A stretch of 22,281 nucleotides of DNA from Halocynthiibacter sp049608145. GTDB lineage: Bacteria; Pseudomonadota; Alphaproteobacteria; Rhodobacterales; Rhodobacteraceae. Under the pieces are notes generated by a model. The model was not told the DNA's origin. It saw only the letters and a list, made by a program, of their open reading frames with translations, and did not search any database. The stretch covers positions 1 to 22,281 of the forward strand of contig NZ_JBMYXF010000049.1 of NCBI RefSeq assembly GCF_049608145.1, in the 5' to 3' direction. Made by a program: the position numbers and the translations under genes. Of this stretch, positions 15,199 through 22,281 are shown one piece after another; position 1 is the first letter of the stretch, and the number at the start of each line of letters is the position of its first letter.

Positions 15199-16773
15199 TC
15201 AGAACAGCAACGCCCGTGCCTCGCGCAGGGTCAAACTGGGCAGGCAGGTGGGACCATAGTTTTTAAAACGGCCGGCAAGTTCTGGAAAGATTTGATGGAT
15301 CTCATCATTTGACGCATCGTCCCCCACACGCTCCGCCTCGGACCCGGGAAAGAAGCTTTCCGTTGGCATGCCTTCAGAAAAGACCAGTTGATGGCTGTCA
15401 AAAAGAATATGAAAATACACCACATCTTCGCGCCCACTGACGTAACACCCCGGCAGGTCGATCAGCGCTTTGGCAGGCACAAAGACATCTGGTTCCCCAA
15501 ATAACATTTCAGCCCGCGCCCCGCTGACAACACAGCGATGCTGTGGCGAGACCCAGAGATCACGTTCAGGAATCCCAACCCCAAGGGCGTCTTTACCAAT
15601 GCAAATCGGGCGCAAATGGGGGCGTGTATTCAGAAACGCAGGTTTCAAAATTTTCCGACCTATCCAGCGGATTTTCTGCACGCCGGCATCCCGGGTCACG
15701 ACGCCATCACCAACCTGAAGGTCTTCAATCAAACGCACGCCCCGGGCCGTTTCAATCTGTGTCCCTTGCAGAAAACAGTGAATTCCGATCGTGGCCAGTT
15801 CTTCGGGCGTATCAATGCTTGTGGGATCAACACCCACCAAACGTATGGTTTCCCCATTGGGAAAGGTCAGGATCGATCCGCCTTCCCCATCAGATGTCAC
15901 TGTGACATCACCGTGACCGACCGTCTGACCAGATCCGTTGTTCAGCCCTGAAACGTCCAGCAGGTCTTCGCCAATGGTGAAATCCTTGATGACATCATTT
16001 CCGGATCCATCCGCATAGACAAATGTGTCACTACCGCTGCCGCCCTCAAGATAATCATCATCTGCCCCGCCGATGATCGTGTCGTCACCTTCCTGACCGT
16101 AGATCTTGTCATCACCCGAACCGCCATCAAGGGTGTCATTAAAGCTATGCCCGCTGGCTGCAACAGATGCCGGGGTCAGGGAAAACTGGATATTATCAAG
16201 AAGTGGCCCAAGACTGTTGTCCTGACTTGCAAGTTCTCTGAAACCAATTGTATCGGTGCCCGACAAACCCGTTAGTGTCAGTGTTGTGGTTGAGAAAAAC
16301 CCTGTGGAAGATGGGCTGATTGTTGCGATGACCGTGCCGTTATGGGTGACCTCAAAGTCATCGTTTACAGACCCACCTGAACGTGCAGCATGATCAAAGC
16401 TCAGGACATATGTAATACCAGTGGCCAGCTCAACATCTGTCTGGACATGATCCAGGCCAGCCGTATTGCCGTCAAGTTCAATAAACGCGGATCCATCAGC
16501 CGTTGAAAGCCCAAAAAACCCATCCCCCCAGCGTTCGATCGTGCCGCCTGACCCCGTGTTATACCAGCCAGTGACGGAACCCGAGCTCCAACTGTTGTCG
16601 TTCTGATTTGAATCAAGCGGTCCGTTTGCGGCAAACAGAACGTCGCCATGGATGGTGTCATTACCACCGCCCCCGGAGATCGTGTCGTTCCCCTGCTGAC
16701 CCGCAACAGTGTCGTCCGCACCATCACCCGTCAGGATATCATCACCGGAACCCGGTGTGCCTGTAACCGCCAT
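15199..16773 (-). CDS. RTX calcium-binding protein with C-terminal Hint domain
   Basis: A 524-residue probable exported protein. Glycine- and aspartate-rich RTX nonapeptides (GGxGxDxI type) occupy residues 8-44 and resume at 213-262 (GGSGDDKIYGQEGDDTIIGG). Between them, 45-200 is a beta-rich domain with an LDNIQFSL ending, like carbohydrate-binding jelly-roll modules. A Hint (hedgehog/intein) domain begins at C333 (HCFLQGTQIETARGVRLIEDLQVGD) and includes WVSPQHRCVVSG and ILFDSHQLVFSEGMPTESFFPG. There is no Sec signal, as expected for type I secretion. GAGG before ATG fixes the start. No type I transporter genes lie within the window. Confidence 0.92.
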   Translation of the reverse strand: MAVTGTPGSGDDILTGDGADDTVAGQQGNDTISGGGGNDTIHGDVLFAANGPLDSNQNDNSWSSGSVTGWYNTGSGGTIERWGDGFFGLSTADGSAFIELDGNTAGLDHVQTDVELATGITYVLSFDHAARSGGSVNDDFEVTHNGTVIATISPSSTGFFSTTTLTLTGLSGTDTIGFRELASQDNSLGPLLDNIQFSLTPASVAASGHSFNDTLDGGSGDDKIYGQEGDDTIIGGADDDYLEGGSGSDTFVYADGSGNDVIKDFTIGEDLLDVSGLNNGSGQTVGHGDVTVTSDGEGGSILTFPNGETIRLVGVDPTSIDTPEELATIGIHCFLQGTQIETARGVRLIEDLQVGDGVVTRDAGVQKIRWIGRKILKPAFLNTRPHLRPICIGKDALGVGIPERDLWVSPQHRCVVSGARAEMLFGEPDVFVPAKALIDLPGCYVSGREDVVYFHILFDSHQLVFSEGMPTESFFPGSEAERVGDDASNDEIHQIFPELAGRFKNYGPTCLPSLTLREARALLF

Positions 16774-17025
16774 TTTGCCTCACTCAGAGCGCTCCTGCCG
16801 TCGTTTTCCGACGATCCGGCCCCCTCAGATCAAATTAATTCAAATTAATTTATTCGAACAATTATAATTAGACAACATAAATCGCAATTATAGCGTGAAA
16901 TTGAAAAATTGACTCACCCAGCTTTTCGCAGATTGACAATCATGCCCTCCGGGCGCAAAACATGCTCGAAACATAACCCGCAACCGGGCGTTCCGTGGGC
17001 GCCAAACTGACGAGGAGCCTTACAG
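16774..17025. promoter_or_regulatory. AT-rich divergent promoter region between the RTX gene and thrS
   Basis: A 252-bp divergent region. It holds a perfect 10-bp tandem repeat (CAAATTAATT at 16831-16840 and 16841-16850) within a strongly AT-rich block to about 16915. TATAAT-like hexamers occur on both strands there. TTGACA at 16933-16938 is a possible thrS -35, but no good -10 follows at 17 bp. The individual promoters are therefore not fixed. Confidence 0.4.
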
Positions 17026-18975
17026 ATGGCCCAAATCTCTCTTACTTTTCCTGATGGCAATGCACGCGAATATGATGCCGGCGTCACCGCCGCAGATGTT
17101 GCTGCAAGCATCTCTAATTCTCTGGCGAAAAAAGCGATTTCCGCAACAGTGGACGGTCAGCATTACGACATGCAATGGCCGATCAACAGCGATGCACAAA
17201 TCGCCATTCACACTATGAAAGATCTGGAACAGGCGGAAGAACTGGTCCGTCACGACTGCGCCCATATCATGGCGCGCGCGGTGCAGGAACTTTGGCCTGA
17301 CGTGAAAGTCACTATTGGTCCGGTTATCAAAGATGGCTGGTATTATGATTTTGATCGTGAAGAACCATTTTCACCGGAAGATCTTGCACTGATCGAAAAG
17401 AAGATGAAGGAAATCATCAACAAACGTGATGCTGTAACCACCGAGATTTGGGAACGTGACCGCGCGGTAAAATTCTATCAGGACAACAATGAACCCTATA
17501 AAGTTGAGCTGATTGAAGCCATCCCCGGGGATGAGCCCCTGCGCATGTACTGGCACGGCGACTGGCAGGATCTTTGTCGTGGTCCGCATCTGCAACACAC
17601 AGGTCAAGTGCCTGGTGACGCATTCAAACTGATGTCTGTAGCCGGCGCTTATTGGCGCGGTGACAGTGATCGCGCCATGCTGCAACGCATTTACGGCGTG
17701 GCCTTTACCAATAAAGAAGGTCTGAAAAAACACCTTCACATGCTGGAAGAAGCCGCCAAGCGCGACCACCGTAAACTGGGCAAGGAAATGAACCTGTTCC
17801 ACATGCAAGAAGAAGCACCTGGCATGGTGTTCTGGCATCCAAATGGCTGGCGCATCTATACCCTGCTTCAGGATTATATGCGTCGTCGTCAGGATAAAGG
17901 CGGTTATGTTGAGGTGAACACACCTCAGGTCGTGAACCGCAAATTGTGGGAAGCCTCCGGTCACTGGGATAACTACCAGGAAAACATGTTCATCGTGGAA
18001 GTGGACGAAGATCACGCTCGCGAAAAAGCTGTGAACGCGTTGAAACCAATGAACTGCCCTTGCCATATTCAGGTGTTCAACCAGGGCCTTAAATCTTACC
18101 GCGATCTGCCCCTGCGCATGGCGGAATTTGGATCTTGTAACCGCTATGAACCCTCTGGCGCGATGCATGGCATCATGCGTGTGCGTGGCTTCACCCAGGA
18201 TGATGGTCATATTTTCTGCACCGAGGCCCAGGTTGAAGAAGAAACCAAAGTCTTCGTTGATTTCCTTGCTTTGGTTTACAAAGATCTCGGGTTTGAAAAC
18301 TGGAGCGTGAAACTGTCTACACGCCCTGAAAAGCGCGTTGGTTCCGAAGAAAGCTGGGATCAGGCGGAAGAAGCTTTGGCCAATGGTATCAAAGCCGCTG
18401 GTTATGACTTCGAGATCCAGGAAGGCGAAGGCGCATTCTACGGCCCGAAACTGGAATTCGTTCTGACCGATGCGATTGGGCGTGACTGGCAGTGTGGCAC
18501 TCTGCAAATTGACCCGAACCTGCCGGAACGTCTGGATGCAAGCTATATTGGGGAAGATGGCGCAAAGCACCGCCCTCTGATGTTGCACCGCGCGACTTTG
18601 GGATCATTTGAACGTTTCATCGGCATCCTGATCGAAGAACACGCCGGCAAGCTGCCGTTCTGGCTGGCCCCACGTCAGGTTGTTGTCGCATCTATCGTGA
18701 CCGACGCGAACGACTATGCACAGGAAGTGGTCGCCGCATTGCGCGCCGCGGGCGTACGTGCCGAGGCTGACGTTCGCAATGAAAAGATCAACTACAAGGT
18801 CCGCGAGCATTCCCTGGGCAAAGTTCCGGTCATTTTAGCTGTTGGTATGAAAGAGGTCGAAGATCGTACTGTGTCTGCGCGTCGCCTTGGCAGCAAGCAA
18901 AGCCAGCTCGTTTCACTGGATGAAATTGTAACAGAACTCACAAAAGAAGCCTGCCCACCTGATCTGCGTGGCTGA
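17026..18975 (+). CDS. thrS: Threonyl-tRNA synthetase
   Basis: A class II aminoacyl-tRNA synthetase of 649 residues that charges tRNA-Thr. The TGS domain spans 1-62. The editing (SAD) domain follows, with HDCAHIMARA at 76-85 and the late cysteine-containing segment near 184. The catalytic core covers about 250-540 with motif 2 (RMAEFGSCNRYEPSG) and motif 3 (HRATLGSFERFIG). The zinc ligands are C344 (MNCPCH), H395 (DDGHIFC) and H521 (LHRATLG). The anticodon-binding domain occupies 550-649. All key residues are present. GAGGAG upstream of ATG supports the start. It is monocistronic, ending at a strong terminator. The long open frame on the opposite strand (17371-18588) is a shadow of its codon bias. 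Confidence 0.98.
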   Translation: MAQISLTFPDGNAREYDAGVTAADVAASISNSLAKKAISATVDGQHYDMQWPINSDAQIAIHTMKDLEQAEELVRHDCAHIMARAVQELWPDVKVTIGPVIKDGWYYDFDREEPFSPEDLALIEKKMKEIINKRDAVTTEIWERDRAVKFYQDNNEPYKVELIEAIPGDEPLRMYWHGDWQDLCRGPHLQHTGQVPGDAFKLMSVAGAYWRGDSDRAMLQRIYGVAFTNKEGLKKHLHMLEEAAKRDHRKLGKEMNLFHMQEEAPGMVFWHPNGWRIYTLLQDYMRRRQDKGGYVEVNTPQVVNRKLWEASGHWDNYQENMFIVEVDEDHAREKAVNALKPMNCPCHIQVFNQGLKSYRDLPLRMAEFGSCNRYEPSGAMHGIMRVRGFTQDDGHIFCTEAQVEEETKVFVDFLALVYKDLGFENWSVKLSTRPEKRVGSEESWDQAEEALANGIKAAGYDFEIQEGEGAFYGPKLEFVLTDAIGRDWQCGTLQIDPNLPERLDASYIGEDGAKHRPLMLHRATLGSFERFIGILIEEHAGKLPFWLAPRQVVVASIVTDANDYAQEVVAALRAAGVRAEADVRNEKINYKVREHSLGKVPVILAVGMKEVEDRTVSARRLGSKQSQLVSLDEIVTELTKEACPPDLRG

Positions 18976-19000
18976 TTTTTGTAAGAATTGAAACTTTCTG

Positions 19001-19038
19001 AAGGCCCGGTCGGTAACATTACCCGCCGGGCCTTCTTA
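19001..19038 (+). terminator. Rho-independent terminator of thrS
   Basis: AAGGCCCGG (19001-19009) pairs with CCGGGCCTT (19026-19034). GGTAA/TTACC pairing inside lengthens the stem, and CTTATTTTATT follows. It lies 25 bp after the thrS stop. Confidence 0.88.
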
Positions 19039-19202
19039 TTTTATTAGGGTTTCCTGTGTTCTGCTGCTCACATCCCCTGATATTCCCTCACGCAGCCGTG
19101 AATGACAGGCTTGTGAGTGGCATGTGTAAACATTCAGGGGTTAGATTTGCTTCATGCCGCAGAGAGTGGCGAACATCAGATTAACGCAGAGGAATTGATC
19201 CC

Positions 19203-19511
19203 ATGTCTAACACCGTAAAAACTCTTGCCGTTGCCGGCGCCGTTGCCGCAGCATTGACCGCCACCGCAACAACACAAGCAGCTGCAGCCGGTGGCGAAAA
19301 ATGCTATGGCGTTTCCCTTGCAGGCGCAAACGACTGTGCAGCTGGCCCGGGCACCACATGTGCAGGCACATCCACTGTTGATTACCAGGGCAACGCTTGG
19401 AAAATCGTAGATGCAGGCACCTGCGCTGATATCGAACTTCCGGCACTGGCAGACGGTACCGCACGTATGGGTTCTCTGGAAGAACTCGACCGCGACCTGC
19501 CACAGAGCTGA
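19203..19511 (+). CDS. bufA: Bufferin-type precursor peptide (DUF2282 family)
   Basis: A 102-residue secreted precursor of a ribosomally made, post-translationally modified peptide. An N-terminal signal (about 1-29: KTLAVAGAVAAALTATATTQAAAA) ends near AAA-GGEK. The core has four cysteines: C34 (EKCYGV), C45 (ANDCAAG), C53 (TTCAGT) and C74 (AGTCADI). This is the DUF2282 pattern in which DUF692/DUF2063 enzymes convert internal cysteines to copper-binding thiooxazoles in studied bufferins. An acidic C-terminal stretch (GSLEELDRDLP) follows the last cysteine. GAGGAA before ATG supports the start. It is the first gene of the cluster, separated from the enzymes by two stem-loops. Function as a periplasmic copper scavenger is inferred from the family. 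Confidence 0.88.
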   Translation: MSNTVKTLAVAGAVAAALTATATTQAAAAGGEKCYGVSLAGANDCAAGPGTTCAGTSTVDYQGNAWKIVDAGTCADIELPALADGTARMGSLEELDRDLPQS

Positions 19512-19527
19512 TCTCCTCGTCCCTCAG

Positions 19528-19550
19528 TTCCCTGATCCCGTGTCAGGGAA
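19528..19550 (+). other. Stem-loop after the bufferin precursor gene, no T-tract
   Basis: TTCCCTGA (19528-19535) pairs perfectly with TCAGGGAA (19543-19550) around TCCCGTG. It has no T-run, so it may protect the 3' end of the precursor message rather than terminate it. Confidence 0.65.
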
Positions 19551-19556
19551 CGTCTA

Positions 19557-19603
19557 CCTCTCGCGGACATATATGTTTTGATATGTTTGCGGGAGGTTTT
19601 ATA
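19557..19603 (+). terminator. Terminator-like attenuator between bufA and bufB
   Basis: CCTCTCGC (19557-19564) pairs with GCGGGAGG (19589-19596, one G-T), continuing inward through G-T wobbles into ACATAT/ATATGT, for a stem of about 16 bp and an 8-base loop. TTTTATACTT follows. It should stop most transcripts after bufA, giving excess precursor over modifying enzymes. The pairing is read directly; termination efficiency is inferred. Confidence 0.7.
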
Positions 19604-19659
19604 CTTCTATACGCTGCAAGATTATCATCTCGCCCGTCGCGGAAACAAACAGGCAGACT

Positions 19660-20532
19660 ATGAACAAATCACTTTCACATCCGTTTCATAAACTGCCCGC
19701 GTCCGCAGGTGTTGGCTATAAGCCGCAGCATTTTCAGGCCATTATCGACACCCCAACACCTGTAGAATGGCTGGAAATTCACGCCGAAAACTACATGGGT
19801 CAGGGCGGACGCCCCCTCGCACAATTGCGCGCCCTTGCGGAACGGTTTGCCTTTTCAGTGCACGGTGTTGGTCTGTCCATCGGCAGCGAAACGGGCCTAG
19901 ACCCAGATCACCTGGATCGTCTGAAAACCCTTTGTGACTGGCTGCAACCCGCACAGTTTTCCGAACATCTGGCCTGGTCCACCCATGACAGTCACTTCCT
20001 GAACGATCTGCTGCCCCTACCCTATACCGATGACACGCTGACACGCGTAGCCAATCATGTGGATCAAGTTCAGAACCACATCGGTCGTACGATGTTACTG
20101 GAGAACCCATCAAGCTATTTGGCCTTTGCGGAAAGCACCTGGGAAGAATTTGATTTCATGTCAGAAATCAGCAAACGCACCGGATGTGGCCTGTTGCTGG
20201 ACGTCAACAATGTCTTCGTATCGGCCACCAACTTAAACTATGATCCCCGCGCCTATATCGATGCCTTCCCGCTTGATAAAGTTGGCGAAATTCATCTGGG
20301 CGGTCATGATGAAGATGAAGACAACGATGGTGCGCCTCTGCTGATCGACAGCCACGGATGCGAAATCGTTGATCCCGTCTGGGCACTGTATGACTACACC
20401 ATCGCCAAATCTGGCCCACGGCCAACACTGATCGAATGGGATACAGATGTCCCTGAGTGGCCCGTGCTGGCGGATGAAGCAAAACGCGCCCACGCCATAC
20501 TGAATCCTACGACACAGGCGGCTGCAGAATGA
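19660..20532 (+). CDS. bufB: DUF692 multinuclear-iron peptide-modifying enzyme (BufB/MbnB-like)
   Basis: A 290-residue TIM-barrel enzyme of the DUF692 (MbnB-like) family, which uses two or three iron ions and oxygen to oxidise cysteine side chains of a partner peptide. Candidate ligands are in the expected order: H68 (VHGVGLSIG), E102/H103 (SEHLAW), E148/N149 (LLENPSSY), D181/N183 (LLDVNNVFVSA), H212 (EIHLGGH), D230/H232 (IDSHG) and E259 (LIEWDTDVP). No signal peptide, so modification occurs in the cytoplasm before export. The start is preceded by AGGCAG. Its last 4 bp overlap the DUF2063 gene (ATGA), indicating coupled synthesis of a two-protein complex. Confidence 0.92.
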   Translation: MNKSLSHPFHKLPASAGVGYKPQHFQAIIDTPTPVEWLEIHAENYMGQGGRPLAQLRALAERFAFSVHGVGLSIGSETGLDPDHLDRLKTLCDWLQPAQFSEHLAWSTHDSHFLNDLLPLPYTDDTLTRVANHVDQVQNHIGRTMLLENPSSYLAFAESTWEEFDFMSEISKRTGCGLLLDVNNVFVSATNLNYDPRAYIDAFPLDKVGEIHLGGHDEDEDNDGAPLLIDSHGCEIVDPVWALYDYTIAKSGPRPTLIEWDTDVPEWPVLADEAKRAHAILNPTTQAAAE

Positions 20533-21284
20533 ACAGCACAGTCACACAGAATGACTTCGCACATGCGATCCTAACACCCACCGCAGAGGTGCCCAAAGGA
20601 CTGCGTGATGCCAAGGATGATCCGGCTGGTAAACGTTTTTCCGTTTATCGCAACAACGTCGCAGTATCGCTGACCGAAGCCCTAATCACGGCCTTCCCGG
20701 TTGTTACAAAGCTGCTGGGCGAAGACAATTTCCGCATTCTTGCCGGACAGTTTTTGCGGGCCCATCCGCCGTCTTCCCCCATGATGATGCATTATGGTGA
20801 AGCTCTTCCGGATTTCCTGCAAGATTTTGAACCCACACAAAAATACGGCTATCTGCCCGATGTTGCTCGGCTAGAGTTGGCCATTCGCGAAAGCTATCAC
20901 GCGGCAGATACATCTGCTATCTCACCAGAAGATCTGCAGGCTCTTCCTCCGGAAAACCTGATGGCCGCCCGTCTTAAACTTGCCCCATCCGTGCGGCTGA
21001 TCACATCACAATGGCCAGTATTTCAACTGTGGCAGTTTAATATGACTGGCGGCCCAAAGCCTGAAATGCGCGCGGAAGATGTTCTGATTACCCGCCCCGA
21101 ATTTGATCCGCAGCCCGTTGCCCTACCCCGTTGTGGTGGCATCTTCCTTGCGTCTTTGATGCGGAACGAAACATTTGGCCAGGCCTTAAGCGCCGCCAGC
21201 ACACATAACCCCGAATTTGACCTATCCCAATGCCTGGCCGCGCTGCTGGCAGGCAATGCAATTTGTCGTATCACAGAAGGATAA
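20529..21284 (+). CDS. bufC: DUF2063 partner protein of the peptide-modifying complex (BufC-like)
   Basis: A 251-residue protein. The N-terminal DUF2063 domain (about 8-100) carries the typical RFSVYRNNVAVSLTEALITAFPVVTKLLGEDNFR and LRAHPPSSPMMMHYG segments. The C-terminal part (about 110-245) is the variable module. In related systems this protein binds the precursor and presents it to the DUF692 enzyme. ATGA overlap with the upstream gene and a 4-bp gap to the DoxX gene show a single transcript. Confidence 0.9.
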   Translation: MNSTVTQNDFAHAILTPTAEVPKGLRDAKDDPAGKRFSVYRNNVAVSLTEALITAFPVVTKLLGEDNFRILAGQFLRAHPPSSPMMMHYGEALPDFLQDFEPTQKYGYLPDVARLELAIRESYHAADTSAISPEDLQALPPENLMAARLKLAPSVRLITSQWPVFQLWQFNMTGGPKPEMRAEDVLITRPEFDPQPVALPRCGGIFLASLMRNETFGQALSAASTHNPEFDLSQCLAALLAGNAICRITEG

Positions 21285-21288
21285 GACC

Positions 21289-21843
21289 ATGACCCCACTG
21301 ATAAACCTGCATAATTCCGCCTTTGGCCTGGTTCAGAAACTTGCCGGGGAATGGCTGATCCCGACGCTGGCGCGCTTTGCCTTTGTTGCTGTGCTTCTGA
21401 TGTATTTCTGGAACTCTGCAGTTACAAAACTGGGAGACGGCATTTTCGGCATTCTGTCCCCGTCTTTCGGTGGCTACACTCAGATCTGGCCTCGCGCGAT
21501 CGAAGCCGCTGGCTATGATCTTGCTGCCATGTCCTGGTTCCAGTGGTTGGTTGTTGTTGCCGGTACGGCTGCGGAATTTATTCTGCCTCTGCTGATCCTG
21601 CTGGGCCTGTTCACCCGCCTTGCGGCTGTGGCGATGATCGGTTTTGTATTTATGCAATCCCTGACCGACATTGTGGGCCACCATGCAGATGCAACCACGA
21701 TTGGGGGCTGGTTCGACCGTATTCATGACAGTCAGATTCTAGATCAACGTCTGTTCTGGATCACCATCCTGATCACTTTGGTGATCAAAGGTGCAGGCCC
21801 GTTTTCGTTAGATCGCGTTCTGTCGGGCAAAACATCCACCTGA
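21289..21843 (+). CDS. DoxX-family membrane protein
   Basis: A 184-residue inner-membrane protein with about four spans: roughly 27-45 (RFAFVAVLLMYFWNSAVT), 85-108 (WLVVVAGTAAEFILPLLILLGLF), 110-130 (LAAVAMIGFVFMQSLT) and 155-172 (LFWITILITLVIKGAG). This is the DoxX arrangement. AAGGA before ATG 21289 fixes the start; an in-frame ATG at 21217 would overlap the DUF2063 gene by 68 bp and is rejected. DoxX proteins are frequent members of DUF2282/DUF692/DUF2063 operons, perhaps in redox or quinone-linked support of the pathway; the exact role is unknown. Confidence 0.88.
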   Translation: MTPLINLHNSAFGLVQKLAGEWLIPTLARFAFVAVLLMYFWNSAVTKLGDGIFGILSPSFGGYTQIWPRAIEAAGYDLAAMSWFQWLVVVAGTAAEFILPLLILLGLFTRLAAVAMIGFVFMQSLTDIVGHHADATTIGGWFDRIHDSQILDQRLFWITILITLVIKGAGPFSLDRVLSGKTST

Positions 21844-21853
21844 AACAGATAAC

Positions 21854-21897
21854 AGGGCGCATTTCAGGATCATCCGATCCAATGCGCCCTAACTTTT
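21854..21897 (+). terminator. Terminator of the bufferin-type operon, overlapping the convergent gene end
   Basis: AGGGCGCATT (21854-21863) is perfectly inverted as AATGCGCCCT (21881-21890), followed by AACTTTTT. The loop itself contains GGATC/GATCC. The right arm encodes the last codons of the ArsC/Spx-like gene on the other strand. Confidence 0.78.
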
Positions 21898-22196
21898 TCG
21901 TTCCAACCCAGTGTCATACTTTCACCATCAACAAGAACCGGGCGTTTCATCACAGTAGGGAATTTCTGGAACATCTCTACATGCGACAATTTTTTCTCTG
22001 ATTCCGTCATTTCGCGCCAGGTTTTTGACCTTTGGTTCACCAAGTCGCCCCCTAAGGAAGAGTAAAAACTCTCAAATACGCCCATTGCGGGCGGATTTAG
22101 GCGAATATCGATGAACTCAACCTCTCGGCCGGAATTTGAAAGTTCTTTCATAGCCTTACGACATGTATCACAGGCTTTGATTCCATATAGTTTCAT
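21870..22196 (-). CDS. ArsC/Spx-family thioredoxin-fold protein
   Basis: A 108-residue protein of the ArsC/YffB/Spx group. It opens MKLYGIKACDTCRKAMKEL with a CxxC pair (CDTC, residues 9-12) where arsenate reductases have the catalytic cysteine. EFIDIRLNPP follows and a cis-proline motif appears near 85 (MKRPVLVDG). The RSKTWREM segment replaces the usual NTRG or similar loop. Length is typical (about 110-120). GGGAGAG before ATG supports the start. Whether it reduces arsenate, regulates or is a generic glutathione-linked reductase cannot be told; no ars genes are nearby. Confidence 0.85.
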   Translation of the reverse strand: MKLYGIKACDTCRKAMKELSNSGREVEFIDIRLNPPAMGVFESFYSSLGGDLVNQRSKTWREMTESEKKLSHVEMFQKFPTVMKRPVLVDGESMTLGWNEKVRAHWIG

Positions 22197-22281
22197 ACGT
22201 CTCTCCCGATATATTAACCTTGAATGGAGTTATTGTCAAATCTGGTGTTTGAGGATTGTGGGTCATGCGGCGATCTGGTCT

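Noticed and set aside
17371..18588. A 405-codon open frame antisense to thrS
   Set aside because: It lies entirely within thrS, which has all synthetase motifs; the antisense product is rich in Phe and His in the pattern typical of reversed codon bias, with no start signal or family character.
19039..19202. An ECF-sigma (GTAACC-N16-CGAA type) promoter upstream of the bufferin-type precursor
   Set aside because: GTAAAC at about 19126 and CGAA at 19170 are far beyond the required spacing; no convincing promoter of either ECF or sigma-70 type could be fixed, although one must exist in this gap.
21870..22196. Calling the ArsC-like protein an arsenate reductase with an adjacent ars operon
   Set aside because: No arsenite exporter or ars regulator is adjacent, the CxxC motif fits other YffB/Spx-like proteins equally well, and the ArsR-type gene at 139 is 21 kb away.
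22264..22281. ATG near the right edge as the start of a further plus-strand gene
   Set aside because: Only about five codons are visible; GAGG upstream is suggestive but nothing can be said about a product.

Overview
The window looks like a chromosomal segment of an alphaproteobacterium of the Rhodobacteraceae (Roseobacter-type). The indicators are a phaR-phaP / phaC / phaZ polyhydroxybutyrate (PHB) cluster in the arrangement usual for that family, an RTX protein fused to a C-terminal Hint domain, a polar amino-acid ABC operon, and a threonyl-tRNA synthetase carrying the alphaproteobacterial MNCPCH variant of the zinc motif. Base composition is moderate for the group, genes are tightly packed, and there are no rRNA or tRNA genes, CRISPR arrays, transposases or prophage genes. 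This is inference from protein character; no database was searched.

Left part (1-5950): a tandem 8-bp repeat at the very edge, an ArsR-type winged-helix regulator, a TerB-family protein, then a four-gene ABC importer for a polar (probably basic) amino acid (ATPase, binding protein, two permeases). A strong hairpin terminator lies between the binding-protein and permease genes. A DegT-family PLP enzyme follows.

Middle (5950-11457): a complete PHB granule module. phaC (synthase), phaP (phasin), phaR (PHB-sensing repressor) and a LysR regulator are on the minus strand; phaZ (intracellular depolymerase) diverges from phaC. Five perfect CTGC-N3-GCAG palindromes occur in front of phaR, phaP (two) and in the phaC/phaZ divergent promoter region (two). 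A sixth sits alone in the convergent gap downstream of the DegT gene. At phaP the palindrome exactly fills the spacer of a good sigma-70 promoter. Together these read as a PhaR regulon including autoregulation.

Right-middle (11458-16773), all minus strand: three alpha/beta-hydrolases, a VOC-fold protein and a small membrane protein that may form one transcription unit; a decayed N-terminal remnant of a DNA-3-methyladenine glycosylase-like gene; and the RTX-Hint protein.

Right part (17026-22196): thrS with its terminator, then a bufferin-type ribosomal-peptide operon: a secreted cysteine-containing DUF2282 precursor, a DUF692 multinuclear-iron enzyme, a DUF2063 partner and a DoxX membrane protein. 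Two stem-loops, the second terminator-like, separate the precursor from the maturation genes. An ArsC/Spx-like thioredoxin-fold protein converges on the operon end. The bufferin-type operon and the PhaR operator set are the two most rewarding parts of the window.
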